64,000 nucleotides of DNA from positions 275,824 through 339,823 of the forward strand of contig JAAOMT010000479.1 in the NCBI GenBank assembly GCA_016748015.1. Reading direction: 5' to 3'. The DNA is from Geosiphon pyriformis (lineage: Eukaryota; Glomeromycota; Glomeromycetes; Archaeosporales; Geosiphonaceae). Shown piece by piece: positions 35,060 through 45,236 of this stretch (position 1 is its first letter; every line of letters begins with the position of its first letter). The translations under genes and the position numbers were made by a program. The notes beneath the pieces were generated by a model. That model was given only the letters and a program-made list of their open reading frames with translations, was not told the origin of the DNA and made no database searches.

Positions 35060-35632
35060 TAATCAACATAAATAATCATTTTCTAAATCAAAATATTCAA
35101 AACGCCTTCTATACTCTCCATGAATATTGGATCAAAAACTATCCAAATACTACTCTAACTATTGAAAAGCAAACCACCATAACTAATAACAATGGAACAC
35201 ATATTGTTATTAGATTCAAGAAAACTACTATCAGAAGAGAAAGAATTGGTAGCAAAATAAATAAATATTTGTTAGAAAGTATAACAACAGCTATACTCTC
35301 ACTTTCTAGCACAATTGGAAAAACCATTCAAGAAATCTTGCTCATAAACAAAAATTTGTCATATAGAAGGCAATTAAAACTTTATAGTCATCTTAGAAAA
35401 ATCATAGAAGATATAAAACTCATAAAGAAAACTACTTTAGAGATACAGGCAGAAATTTTGGGCATTATATGGTTAGATGTTTCAAGAGTTTTAACTATTG
35501 TTAAAAGAGCCAAAATCTTAATACAAAGATTTGGTTTTTTGGATACAAAACTCATTTTGTCTTAAGTATTATATATCCTATCCACAAAAGACTTTAACAA
35601 ACTAGTTAGCTTTGAGTTAGATAAAACTCTTT
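35060..35632 (+). pseudogene. 3' ORF of Gypsy B
   Basis: Homologue of the A 3' ORF, with TLHEYWIKNYPNTTLTIEKQ, KKTTIRRERIGSK and a helical C-terminal half ending LVSFELDKTL. The start ATG seen in A is ATA here (G-to-A), and one stop interrupts the C-terminal part (35563). It lies in the -1 frame relative to integrase, as in A. Confidence 0.7.
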
Positions 35633-35693
35633 AATTAGATTACATCATGAATAGTTTGATTTCACTAAAGCTCAATCTTTTTGGAAAGAATGA

Positions 35694-36335
35694 TGTTATG
35701 ATTAAAATCTATACTTCTTATTAATTATTATATGTATTAGCCACTAATGTCATATAATTAGCCACTCTTTTTTTAGATAGTAATCATTGACCTGATCATT
35801 GACCACTTTTGATAGCTATATAAGTGATGAATCTTTTAGCTATAAAAAAGCATGTAAGAATCAAAAAAAGAAATAAATAAAATAACAACTTTCATCTCAA
35901 TCATTCTCTTATTACTAATTTCTCTTTTCCTACTTTCAAGTATCTAAACATCTTGAGATAAAAGATTATTTGTTGGTTATTTGTTACTTTTTTTCTAAAA
36001 TGTGTAATTGCAGCATTTGAAAATTATTGAATAAAACATAACTAAAGAGTACATCTGATACCTGATATTGAATTCTAAGAGTGCCAATGTAAAGCATAGA
36101 ATTATACCAGTGTGTGATTATTTGTTGACAGTATAGACTATCCCTTTACTTTGAGATTCTCTGGTTATCTTTTGAAAAGTATAGCAACTGAGATATTTTA
36201 TGAAACTGATCCTGCACATTAAATTCATACTTATTCAATTTGCTCTTTGAAGTTGAATTTCTTTTGATTTCTTTTATCATTCTACAATCTTGTTCTCTCT
36301 TGCTATCTATTAGCTTATTACTCCAACTCATAACA
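35694..36335 (+). repeat. 3' LTR of Gypsy B
   Basis: Shorter than the 5' LTR mainly because only about two 12-bp units remain (35781-35804). TATA box (tagctatataag) follows at about 35814-35825. Followed by atac, the target duplication. Confidence 0.9.
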
Positions 36336-37883
36336 ATACCATGTAATTTTCAATATTGCAATAATTGTGACCTTATTTACAATCTCAGAAAAGAAAAAAC
36401 CAATCAGCAGTTACAAAACAAAATTAGGATTACCACTCAATTACAATTCAAACTTTGACAATAACAATAATAATAATGGTTTCAGCTCTATTCAAAATAG
36501 CAATAATAACAGCAACAATTCAAATTCTGATTTAAACTCAGAACAATATATCACACTTCTTAATCTTTTTAAGAAGCAAAAACTCAAATGGTTCAGCAAT
36601 AATAATGAAGTATTATGCCAAAACAAGCACATAATACTGATGCAAAATTTGATTTAAGATATCCAAGAAAAGATGCCATCAAATTAAAACCACATTTATG
36701 CACTTATATTGATCTAAAAACAGCACTAAAAATTCCAGCAACTACAATAGTTCAGCTAATATCTAGAAGTAATTTAGCAAAAAAAAGAATTAATATCCAA
36801 AGAGGAATAATTAATACAGAATATGTAAGAAATATTATTATAATATTACAAAAATAATTCAGAAAAAGAATATATTATTAAGCCAAACAAAAAGATAACA
36901 CAGATAATATTCCTATTTTTGGTTAAAATAGTTTAGTTAATGTTAGTAGGAAATAGAGAGGAATTAGAGATAACAACAAGAAAGATAAGTGGATTTGAAT
37001 TTACAGATAAAATAAACATACTAGTTAATATAGCAAAGAAAAAAACTATTGATAAGAAAGAAATTATCTTCATTCATCAATTAGTTTTTATTCCACTATA
37101 TGACTAGTATATATTAAGAATAGAAAAAAAAGTGTGAAATCAATTACAGTTTTTTGAAACAAAATCAACCATGTGTATATCAAAAAAAATTAGATTTACC
37201 AATTTCTATATACCAGTCAAAAATAATAACCATATTTAAATTTCTATCTATAATACAACTAGAGATATTATCAAAATACCAAAAGAAACCATTATTAAAT
37301 GTATAAGTACAAAAGTTGAGAATTAATTACCAAATCCCATTCCAGATTTTCCACAACTGTGTAGATATGTGGACATTACATCATAAACAATATATAGACA
37401 AGAAGAATATTATTTGCTTCAACCAGATTAATTGAAACAAATAAACATGGAAAATCTAGACCCACTTTAATATATACAACTCAAAATACTATTTAACAAT
37501 TTTAATAACATTTTTGCCAATGAAAATAAATTTGGCAAAATTAACATCATTTAACACCAAATCAAGACAGGAGATGCAATGCCAATTAAACAAAGAGCAT
37601 ACAAAGTACCACCAGCCAGCCATAAAATCATTTGACAAGAAATTAACAGAATGTTGAACAACAAATTAATTCAATCATCAATGAGTCTATGGTTATTACC
37701 AGTAGTACTAGTCCAAAAGAAAAATGGAAAAATTTGTTTTTGTGTAGATTATAGAAAACTCAATAGTGTCACTCATAGAAACAGCTATTCAACTTCATAG
37801 ATCCAGAAATTATTTGATGCTTTTAGAGAAAAAAAATGGTTTTCAACATTAAATCTAAACAGTAGTTATTGGCAAATAGCCAT
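36336..37883 (+). pseudogene. Gypsy C continued: CxxC, dUTPase remnant, RT N-terminus
   Basis: Resumes in frame with QYCNNCDLIYN, then an Asn/Ser-rich spacer (NNNNNNGFSS), then the dUTPase block at 36615 with DAKFDLRYP (motif 1), ISRSNLAKK (motif 2) and GIINTEYVRN (motif 3, catalytic Asp now Asn). Motif 5 near 36965 is eroded to RKISGFEF. After a beta-rich spacer the RT starts near 37560 with MPIKQRAYKVPPA, CVDYRKLNSV and KKWFSTLNLNSSYWQIAI, where D interrupts it at 37883. Confidence 0.85.
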
Positions 37884-38762
37884 TGTTACAGTTGAATTAT
37901 TTGGAGTCTCAAGTCAAATAACAAACCCAAAACTTGGTGCTCAAAAGCTATTTCTGTCAATGATATCTGAAAATGTTGTATCTGAAGATTTTGATAGAGT
38001 CCTTTGTATAATGGACAGAGATTCGATAGTGCAATGATTCGTCATTTGTTGTCAGTTGTTTCCCAATTTCTTTCTCAGCCCGGCAGCTGGATTTATTCTG
38101 GCAGTCATGCCCTTTTGGTAAGCTAACTGATAATATATATAAATCTACCCTTATTTCTGGGTCTTTTACCAGGCTATCTGTGACATCAATAACTCAGCGC
38201 TTTTAATTCTCAATCAATTAATAAGCACAACAGAATCAAAGAAAGAAATAAATAAATAAATAAAATAAAGAAATTAATGATGATGAAGATAAGCCAAGGC
38301 AATTTGGTAAGTTAGTATCTCGTCAATAGCCATGATCAAGAGCTATTGTTCCAGTGTGGTTAGGTATCAATCACTATCAACATGAAGTATTGATAGTGGA
38401 GAGTGGATTGAGATATAAAATAATTATTTATTTGATAATTGGGAATTGGAAAGTTGCTTAGATTAAATCTAAACTAAGAGGTCTGTCTTTTCAGCTTCTA
38501 ATTCTGCTGCTATATATACATAATTAAGATTCCTTAATTCCTCAATTTTTCACAACAGAAATCCTGGAATTCCTGGAATCCTGCAATTCTTTTGAGAGGA
38601 ATTCTGGAATTCTGGAATCCTGCGATTTCTCATTGGGGAATCCTGAAATTCCTGGAATCCTGGAATTCCTGAGAAAAATTCTGGAATTCCACATTTTACT
38701 ACGCCTACTTCTAATTGGCTACTAATCATGCTAATATATTTCCTATATTTCTATGAGTAATA
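37884..38762 (-). repeat. 3' LTR of Gypsy D (element sense)
   Basis: 879 bp. In element sense it begins TATTACTCATAGAAATATAGG (TG changed to TA), directly after the purine tract at 38763-38778. The TTCCAGAATTCCAGAA-type cluster at 38555-38700 is longer than in the other LTR of D, accounting for most of the length difference. Confidence 0.9.
38555..38700 (-). promoter_or_regulatory. Heat-shock-element-like repeat cluster in family 2 LTR
   Basis: In element sense, repeats of the type GGATTCCAGAATTCCAGAATTCC, AGGAATTCCAGGATTCC and TGGAATTCCAGAA. Several contain the exact TTCnnGAA core (TTCCAGAA). They lie about 80-100 bp upstream of a TATA box (tatatatag). Equivalent clusters: 47690-47750 (D), 50975-51125 (C 3' LTR), 62255-62390 (H), 60890-61005 (solo). 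The match to heat-shock elements is visual; function is inferred. Confidence 0.5.
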
Positions 38763-38784
38763 TTATTCCCTCCTTTTAATATTA

Positions 38785-39405
38785 AGCTCCGTCGAAATCC
38801 AACTTGTTTAATTCCCCCTTTTGAAGTATTTCCTGGATTTCATTTTCGAGAATTACTTGTGTTATTTGGGTCTATAATTCTTTAAATTGAGCATTGGTGA
38901 TTTTTCCCAATTGATTACTGGTAACCATATCCATTGCTTTGTTGAGTAATATTTCTGGTCTATCCTGAAATGCTGTGTGTATTCAGTATATGGCTCGGGC
39001 CTGTGTGGATAAGTTGTTTTTTCTCACAAAATGTTCTAATTGTTATAGTATTCTTTTGTCAAATAATTGCTTTGTTTTATCCGTATATAGATTCTGGATA
39101 TTTATGTGTTGTCCCAAGTAAAAATAACAATAGTTTCTTGGAAATTGTTGTATTTACTAATTCCAAGTTTCTTTAGTCAACTCTTGATATAGTGCCTCTT
39201 TTGTCGACTCTCTTATTGCTAATTTTACTTTCACAATGATTTTGTCTACTGTATTTTCAGTTTTCTTCTGTGTTCTGGGTTGCAATGTCTTTCTAGTATC
39301 TTAATATCAAATGGTTTGTTGATTGATTGTAATTTCCATTTCCTGGTGTTGGATTAATTAAAAAAGTTGTTGTGCTAGTGAGTGAATGTTGTCTGTAATT
39401 TCCAT
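38785..39405 (-). pseudogene. 3' ORF of Gypsy D, unknown function
   Basis: Begins MEITDNIHSLAQQLF at 39405 and runs to just before the purine tract, with several Trp/Gln-to-stop changes. It has ITINQQTI, a basic stretch, a long predicted helix (VDKIIVKVKLAIRESTKEAL) and a C-terminal VILENEIQEILQKGELNKLD. C has the same ORF at 50249-50885. Layout parallels the 3' ORF of A and B, so the two families may share this gene. Confidence 0.6.
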
Positions 39406-39479
39406 TTTTCTGATATTTCCTATCACATTTACTGTGTCTTTATATATTCCTTTGCTGAATCAATTTAATGTGTTGTTGT

Positions 39480-40650
39480 CGATAATAACAATTGGTTCCA
39501 GATCTCATGGAATTTTATCTGGTTGGACTAGTATTCTCTGTACTCCTAATTGTGAGATATTACTGGTAGATGGTAGTGTGATGTTGTAATATGGTTTCAG
39601 TCGATCTTTATATGCTGCTTTGGTTAAAATTTTGTTATCTAGTCTTAATTTGTAAGCTCTATTTCCTAGAATTTCTTCTATGTGAAATAGTTCATCTTAT
39701 TTGGGGTCGAATTTTCCACTCTATTGTTTTTCCATTTTGGTACGATGTAAGAGTACTTTGTCTTCAATCTTGAATTCAACTGGTTTGTCTAGTAGTTAAC
39801 TATTATGTCTTTCTCTCTGTTTCTCTTGTGACTTTTGAATATTATCAGCTGCTCTTCTTTGTTTGTTTTCCAATGTTTCCATTAAGTCATATGTTCTTCT
39901 CAGCAATGTTTCTTGAAAATTTTCTTCTGTTATTGGTTCAGCTGGATATGTATTAATTTCTCTTTCTACTAATAATATTGCTGTTCTACCGTATACTAAT
40001 TCGAATGGTGTTGCTTGTGTAGTATCTTGCTTTATTGTCTAATAAGCAAATAATACTGATGGTATGAACAAATCCCATTTGTCCTGGTTTTTTTGGCTGA
40101 GTTTGGCAATTGCTTCACACAATGTTCTGTTGAATCTTTTGACTAATCCGTTGGTTTGTGGATGGTATGATGATAATAATGGTCTCTTAATTCCGAATCT
40201 TTGACTCAATTCTGTTAATGTTCTGTTCACAAAATGAGTTCCTTGGTCTGATAATAATTTCTTTGGACATCTGTGTTGACAAATTAAATCTTGATGAACA
40301 AATTTGACAACAGATTCTGCATCTGCTTTTTGAATTGCTTTTGCCTTTGGCCATTTAGTGAGATAGTCCATGGCTACTGCTATATATCTGTTTCCTCTGC
40401 TGGTAATTGTTAATAGCCTGACTAAATCAATTCCAATCCAGTCGAATGGTTGTCCCACTTTGATTGGTCTTAATGATTTACTGGGTCTTGTTCCTCCTCT
40501 TTGCTGACAAGCATCACAATTTTGAACATATTGGATAATGTCTGGATACATTGATGGTCAATAGTATCTTTTTCTGGTTTTTTCCATGATTGCTTCTTTG
40601 TGAAAGTGTCCGGCTGTTGGATTTGAGTGCATGTTGAATAATATTGTCTC
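39480..40650 (-). pseudogene. Integrase of Gypsy D
   Basis: Zinc half with TAGHFH and CDACQQRGG; core with IGIDLVRLL (first Asp), LLSDQGTHF (second Asp) and TNGLVKRFN, where the catalytic Glu is Lys (40140-40138). C still has TNSLVEKFN at this spot, so D lost the Glu after the two split. The C-terminal part has WSGKFDPKW-like and RLKPYYN text typical of Gypsy integrases. No chromodomain recognised. Confidence 0.88.
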
Positions 40651-40899
40651 TTTTTTTGGCTCTGTAATTACTCTGGTTGGCTGATCCGGATCCCTCCTAT
40701 TTTTCTAATAAAGTATATTTTGGTGAGTGATAAAATATTTTGATTGTTGTTTGATCCTCTTTCATTCTATTTGAGATAAATTCTTCTTAAACTGATGAGT
40801 GTTTATATAATGTTAGAGTTGTTAATATTTTTGTATGTTCATCTTTTGTTATTTTTTGTTGGTATTGTTCTGGTTTTGTTATATTTTTGGGTTGAAATG

Positions 40900-42312
40900 T
40901 TTTTAGGTTTGTCTTATTTGTGACAAACCGTCAGCATTTCTGTTGTCTTTTCCTTTTTTATAATGTATAGTATAAGTATATTGTGATAGTGCCATTTTCT
41001 ATTTGGATTGGCAGCTGTTATCAAATTCTTGCTTTTGAAGTGATGTTAATCTTTTATGATCCATGTATATATCAAACTTTTGGCTCAAGTATTCATTCCA
41101 CTTCATGACTGCTCAATAGATTGCTAAATGTTCTAGTTCTGGTGTTTCATAGTTCTTTTTGGCTGGTGTTAGATCTTGACTGGCATATACTACTGGATGT
41201 TCTCTGCCATCTGGTTTCTTCTGAGATAGTACTGCTCCCAATGCTTGGCCTAATGCATCAGTAGTAATGATGAATGGTTTGTTGTGATCTGGATAAATCA
41301 GTACTAGAGCTTGAATGAACTTTCTTTTTAGAATATCAAAAGCTTCTTGTTGACTTTCTGTCTATTTATATTTGGTATTCTTGGTTTGCAGATTATTGAG
41401 CGGTTGAGCTATCTTTAAAAAGTTCTTTATAAAGCGTCAATAATAGCTTGTGAATTTCAAGAATGATTTTAATTCAGTCACATTGGTTGGTATTGGAAAG
41501 TTTTTTACTATCTCTATTTTCTCTGGATCTGTTTTGATGCCATTTTTACTGACTATGTGTCCCAAAAATTTTAGTTCTGTTTTGCCAAAGAAGCACTTTG
41601 TTGTATTTAACTTTAGTCCTGCTCTTCTTAACCTTTCGAACACTTGTTGAAGATGATGAAGGTGATTATCAAATGTTTTTGAGAATACATTGGTGTCATT
41701 CAAGTATACAACTACTAATTTCTACAATAAGCCAGTATAAACAATTTTCATTAGCCATTGGAAAGTGGCTGAGACATTGGTTAAGCCAAATGGCATCACT
41801 TCAAATTCAAAATTTCCTTCTCTCATGGTGAATGCTGTCTTCTCTTTGTCAGCTAGATTTATGGCTACTTGCCAATAACCACTGTCCAAGTCTAATGTTG
41901 AGAACCATTTGTTTCCACTGAAAGCATCAAATAATTCCTGTATTTGTGGAGTTGGATAGCTGTCTCCATAAGTTATACTGTTAAGTTTTCTGTAGTCCAC
42001 ACAAAATCAGATTTTCCCATTCTTTTTATGAACAAGTACTACTGGTGACAACTATGGGCTCATTGATAGTTGAATTAGCCCATTGTCAAGCATCTGGTTT
42101 ATCTCTTGACGAATGATTTCATGTCTGGCTGGTGGCACTCTGTATGCTTTTTGTTTAATTGGCATTGCATCTCCAGTCTTGATCTGATGCTGAATGATGT
42201 TAATTCGGCCAAACTCGTTTTCACTGGCAAAAATGTCCTTGAAATTGTTGAGCAACATCTTGAGCTGCATACATTGGAGTGGATCTAAGTTTCCCATGTT
42301 TATTTGTTCCAA
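40900..42312 (-). pseudogene. RT and RNase H of Gypsy D
   Basis: RT blocks in order: GDAMPIKQKAYRVPPARHE, DYRKLNSITYGDSYP, KWFSTLDLDSGYWQVAI, FEVMPFGLTNVSATFQ, then the active-site box YLND (41706-41695) where YxDD is expected, and FGKTELKFLGHIVSKNGI. C has the same YLNDTNVFSK. RNase H reads TTDALGQALGAVLSQ, ETPELEHLAIY and YKKGKDNRNADGLS. Scattered single stops (Trp/Gln codons) break the frame, but the frame does not shift from gag to integrase. Confidence 0.9.
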
Positions 42313-42342
42313 TTGTTCTGGTTGGAGTAAATAACATTTGTC

Positions 42343-43128
42343 TCATCCATAGATTGTTTGTGATGTGATATCAACATATCCACAAAGTTGTGGAAAGTCT
42401 AGAATGGGGTTTGGTAGTTGGTCTTCTATTTCTGTGGTTAAATATCTGATGGTAGTTCTTTCTGGTATGTTGATGACATTGCCAGTGTTGTTGTAGATAG
42501 GAATTTTTATGTGGCTATAGCTTTTGGCTGGTATGTGGAGATTGATCAGTTCAATCTCTCCTGATTCACAAAGGCTTGCTTCAGCTTCAAAAATCTGTTC
42601 TTGCTCTTTTTCCTTCCTTTCTATTGCTAGCATGTACTGGCTATATGGTAGAATAGAAATAGCTTGACCAGTTGAGATAATTTCTCCTTGGCCAACAATT
42701 TTTTCCTCTGCCATATTAACTGGTACATTTATTCTACCTGTTGATCCAAATCCCTGTATCCCTCTTGCTGTTATTCCTAACTTTTTCCTGTTTCCCATTG
42801 GTACTAACTGAGCTATCTTAACCAAAAGTAAGAATATTGCCTGGGCTATCTTTTTATTTGGCTCTATTATATAGGCCTTGTTTGAGTCATTTTGTAGCAT
42901 AGCAATAATATTTTCTACATATCCCGTATCAATTATTCCTCCTTTTATATTAATCCCTCTTTTTGCTAAACTACTTCTAGATGCTAATTGAACCATTGTT
43001 GTTGCTGGAATTTTCAGTGCTATTTTCAAATCGATGCAGGTACGCATATGTGGTTCTAATTTAATGGCTTCTGTTCTCGGATATCTCAGATTAAATCCTG
43101 TATCAGTATCATGCACATGTTCTGGCAT
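42343..43128 (-). CDS. dUTPase domain and beta-rich extension in the pol of Gypsy D
   Basis: A 261-codon open stretch of the pol frame. Residues 7-131 contain the trimeric dUTPase motifs in order: DTGFNLRYP (motif 1), ASRSSLAKR (motif 2), GIIDTGYVEN (motif 3 with catalytic Asp 67 and Tyr 70), EPNKKIAQAIF (motif 4) and ARGIQGFGSTG (motif 5, the nucleotide-closing arm). Motif 1 has Asn in place of Asp. dUTPase hydrolyses dUTP to dUMP and PPi, keeping uracil out of newly made DNA. In retroviruses it lies in pro or pol; here it is between protease and RT. Residues 132-261 (LPYSQYMLAIE, HIKIPIYNNTGNVINIP) look like the beta-rich segment that precedes RT in many Gypsy polyproteins. C and G keep decayed versions. 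This is the best preserved enzyme domain of D. Confidence 0.92.
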   Translation of the reverse strand: MPEHVHDTDTGFNLRYPRTEAIKLEPHMRTCIDLKIALKIPATTMVQLASRSSLAKRGINIKGGIIDTGYVENIIAMLQNDSNKAYIIEPNKKIAQAIFLLLVKIAQLVPMGNRKKLGITARGIQGFGSTGRINVPVNMAEEKIVGQGEIISTGQAISILPYSQYMLAIERKEKEQEQIFEAEASLCESGEIELINLHIPAKSYSHIKIPIYNNTGNVINIPERTTIRYLTTEIEDQLPNPILDFPQLCGYVDITSQTIYG

Positions 43129-43130
43129 AA

Positions 43131-43668
43131 TACCTTCATTATTATCACTGAATCATTTCAGTTCTTGTTCCTTGGTAAGGTCAGGAAGTGTGATATATTG
43201 TTCATAGTTTGAATCGGAGTTTGAATCTGAGTTAATATCATTGTTATTGTTATTGCCATTTGGAATGGAGCTGGAACCATTATTCTCGTCGTCGTCATTG
43301 TCGGGGTTTAAATCGAGATCAAATGGCAATTCCAATTCCAATGTGCAGCTGCTAATTGGTCTTTCCTCTTTAGGGATTGTGTAGATTATGTGTGGTAATG
43401 GATTGTAAATGAGGTCACAATCATCATAATATTCAAAGTCACTGGAAATTAAACAATGGCGACACAGTCTTGTATTCAACTGTGCTAGCCATTGTTCTTG
43501 CTCTTCTCTAGTGGGTGCCAAGTTTTGGTAGTGTTCATGGAATTCTTCTGGTTCCAGAAAATTTATGACTGGCTCTACATCCCAGTTAAGCTCGATGAGT
43601 TCTGGTGGATTGTTTTTGATTTCTCTGATCTCTTCGGATGTCGCTTCTTCTATTTTGCTGATTGCCAT
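43131..43668 (-). pseudogene. Gypsy D: acidic linker with zinc ribbon before dUTPase
   Basis: An open block (43668-43153) with EEFHEHYQNLAPTREEQEQW, LCRHCLI, a YYDDCDLIYN half-site (YCNNC in C) and a run of Asp/Asn/Ser (NPDNDDDENNGSSS). It is in frame with the protease upstream and the dUTPase downstream, apart from a TGA replacing a Trp just before 43128. The CxxC...CxxC pattern suggests a small zinc ribbon. Confidence 0.75.
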
Positions 43669-43769
43669 TCTCCAAATTTTGTCATCGTCATGTGGACAAC
43701 TGTTCAGGTACTACATGGCTCTTCTTCAGGCTGCTTCTATTGGTGTTCCTTTCTTTATCCAGTCGCTTA

Positions 43770-45236
43770 TTAGAATCGTGTATTGACATGACATGTTACA
43801 TGTTCCTCCACATTCTGGGATGTCATTCCACATCCCTTCATCTAACAGGGTCTCCTCACAAGCAAGACAAGGTTGGTTATCCCATTTTTCTTGTCTCTTT
43901 GGTCATCCAAAGCATTCAAGTAAGCATAGATGACAGTAGAACTTTGTTGTGGTATGGTATTCCTCATCATTGCCACAGCATGTGCCTATTGATGACAGTT
44001 TCTTGCCACAATCAATGCATACAAGTCTTGGCCATCGATAATTAAATTGTTGTGGAGTGTAGAAATTATACATGGTAGCAGTTAGTGGTATTCTTTTTTC
44101 CTTTTCTTTTTTTTTTCCCTTATCTTCATTCTATTTCCAACTGAAGGCTTCTTCTTGTTCATTGTTGGTCCAAGTCAGATTGTTGGTTTCCTAAGTAAGT
44201 TTGTTTGTTTGTTTCTCTTTCCCATTGTCATCTCAAGAGAGTATTGGTGGCAGTTCGTTGTGTTCTTTGTCAGCCCATGACACTTGGTAGGCTTCCCAGG
44301 TAGGTTTTGGTTTCTCTTCCTCGAAATTGATTAGTGGTGCCATGGTGTTGGTAGCCTTAAAGTGGCCACATGTTGCTGGTATTTGTGTGTGTTACCTGTT
44401 CTGGCTAAGTTGAAGCTCTTGTGTATTCCAGTCCAGAGTGGCATTTATCTTGGACACTCTATTAGCTGTGATGATTCTGGTGCTAGCAGCTCAATCAACT
44501 CGGTGACCTAATTGATCCATAAGTTGTCATGTGATGATGCTGCCTGCTAAACCACTGTCAAGAATTAGTTTAATGAGATGGCCATCAATTTTCGCATCAG
44601 TGTATATAATGGTAACTGGCTTATTTTCCAGTGCGGCTCCACTAAATAATGACATGGTTGACAGTTCCTCGAATTCAAATGGGAAAATGGTGTTCAGTAA
44701 TTTGTCATTGGTGACTGTTGCTGGTAGAATATTGCTGGTACGTGTTTGTTGTTTTTGGGTGGATTTCTGGTTGCTGGGTGAGGCGTTTTCTGGGGTAACC
44801 AGAAGACTTAAATAGTTTTGGGAATTTGGGTTTTGGGGATTCCCAGTGCCTGAATTCCATTGACAAGATCCTGTTTGACTGAAGAAGCTGGGGATTGGCT
44901 GATGAACTACCATTGACAATCTCCAGTTTTGCTGCGTGATTCTTGGTCTTTGGACTCTACTGGCCAGTAAGTTTTGTGGCAGGGTCTGAATCATTTGGGG
45001 TTGATAGATTGTTGGCAGTTGTGGTTGATATATTACCTGTGGCTGTGACTGATAAATTGGGGCCGTTGGTTGATAAATTGAAGCTTGATATACTGATGGT
45101 TGATAAATTGATTGCTGCATCATTGGCAAGTAAGTAGTTTGATATTGTGTTGAGTTTGATTGATGATTCGGAATTGAGAACTGGTGATCGGGGTTTCAAT
45201 ATTGATTTCCTGATTATTGGTTATTTAAACGCTGAT
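43770..45236 (-). pseudogene. Gypsy D: Gln/Tyr-rich linker, aspartic protease, Cys-rich cluster
   Basis: A repetitive linker of Y-Q-P/S units (IYQPSVYQASIYQ, about 45115-44990) precedes the protease. The protease has an intact LILDSGLAGSIIT (Asp at 44559-44557). After it, near 44020-43770, comes a cluster of about a dozen cysteines: CIDCGKK, GTCCGNDEE, YCHLCLLECFG, PCLACEETLL, ECGGTCNMSC. Paired CxxC spacing suggests two or three zinc sites (RING/PHD-like cross-brace or tandem ribbons). I cannot assign a named family. It is conserved in C. Stops here are mostly TAG/TAA at Trp or Gln codons. Confidence 0.8.

Larger units (their letters stand above)
28674..36335 (+). mobile_element. Ty3/Gypsy element B (family 1), nested in C; target duplication atac
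   Basis: LTRs at 28674-29363 (690 bp) and 35694-36335 (642 bp), TGTTATGG/TGTTATGA starts and TAACA ends. The tetranucleotide atac stands at 28670-28673 and 36336-36339. Same gene order and primer-binding site as A, but more AT-rich and with many more stops. It lies in the CxxC region of C. The LTRs differ in the number of 12-bp units (about six at 28761-28831 versus two at 35781-35804). Confidence 0.95.

Noticed and set aside
43662-44045. Plus-strand frames of up to 127 codons
   Set aside because: Antisense to the pol of Gypsy D, which has protease, Cys cluster and dUTPase in one minus-strand frame.
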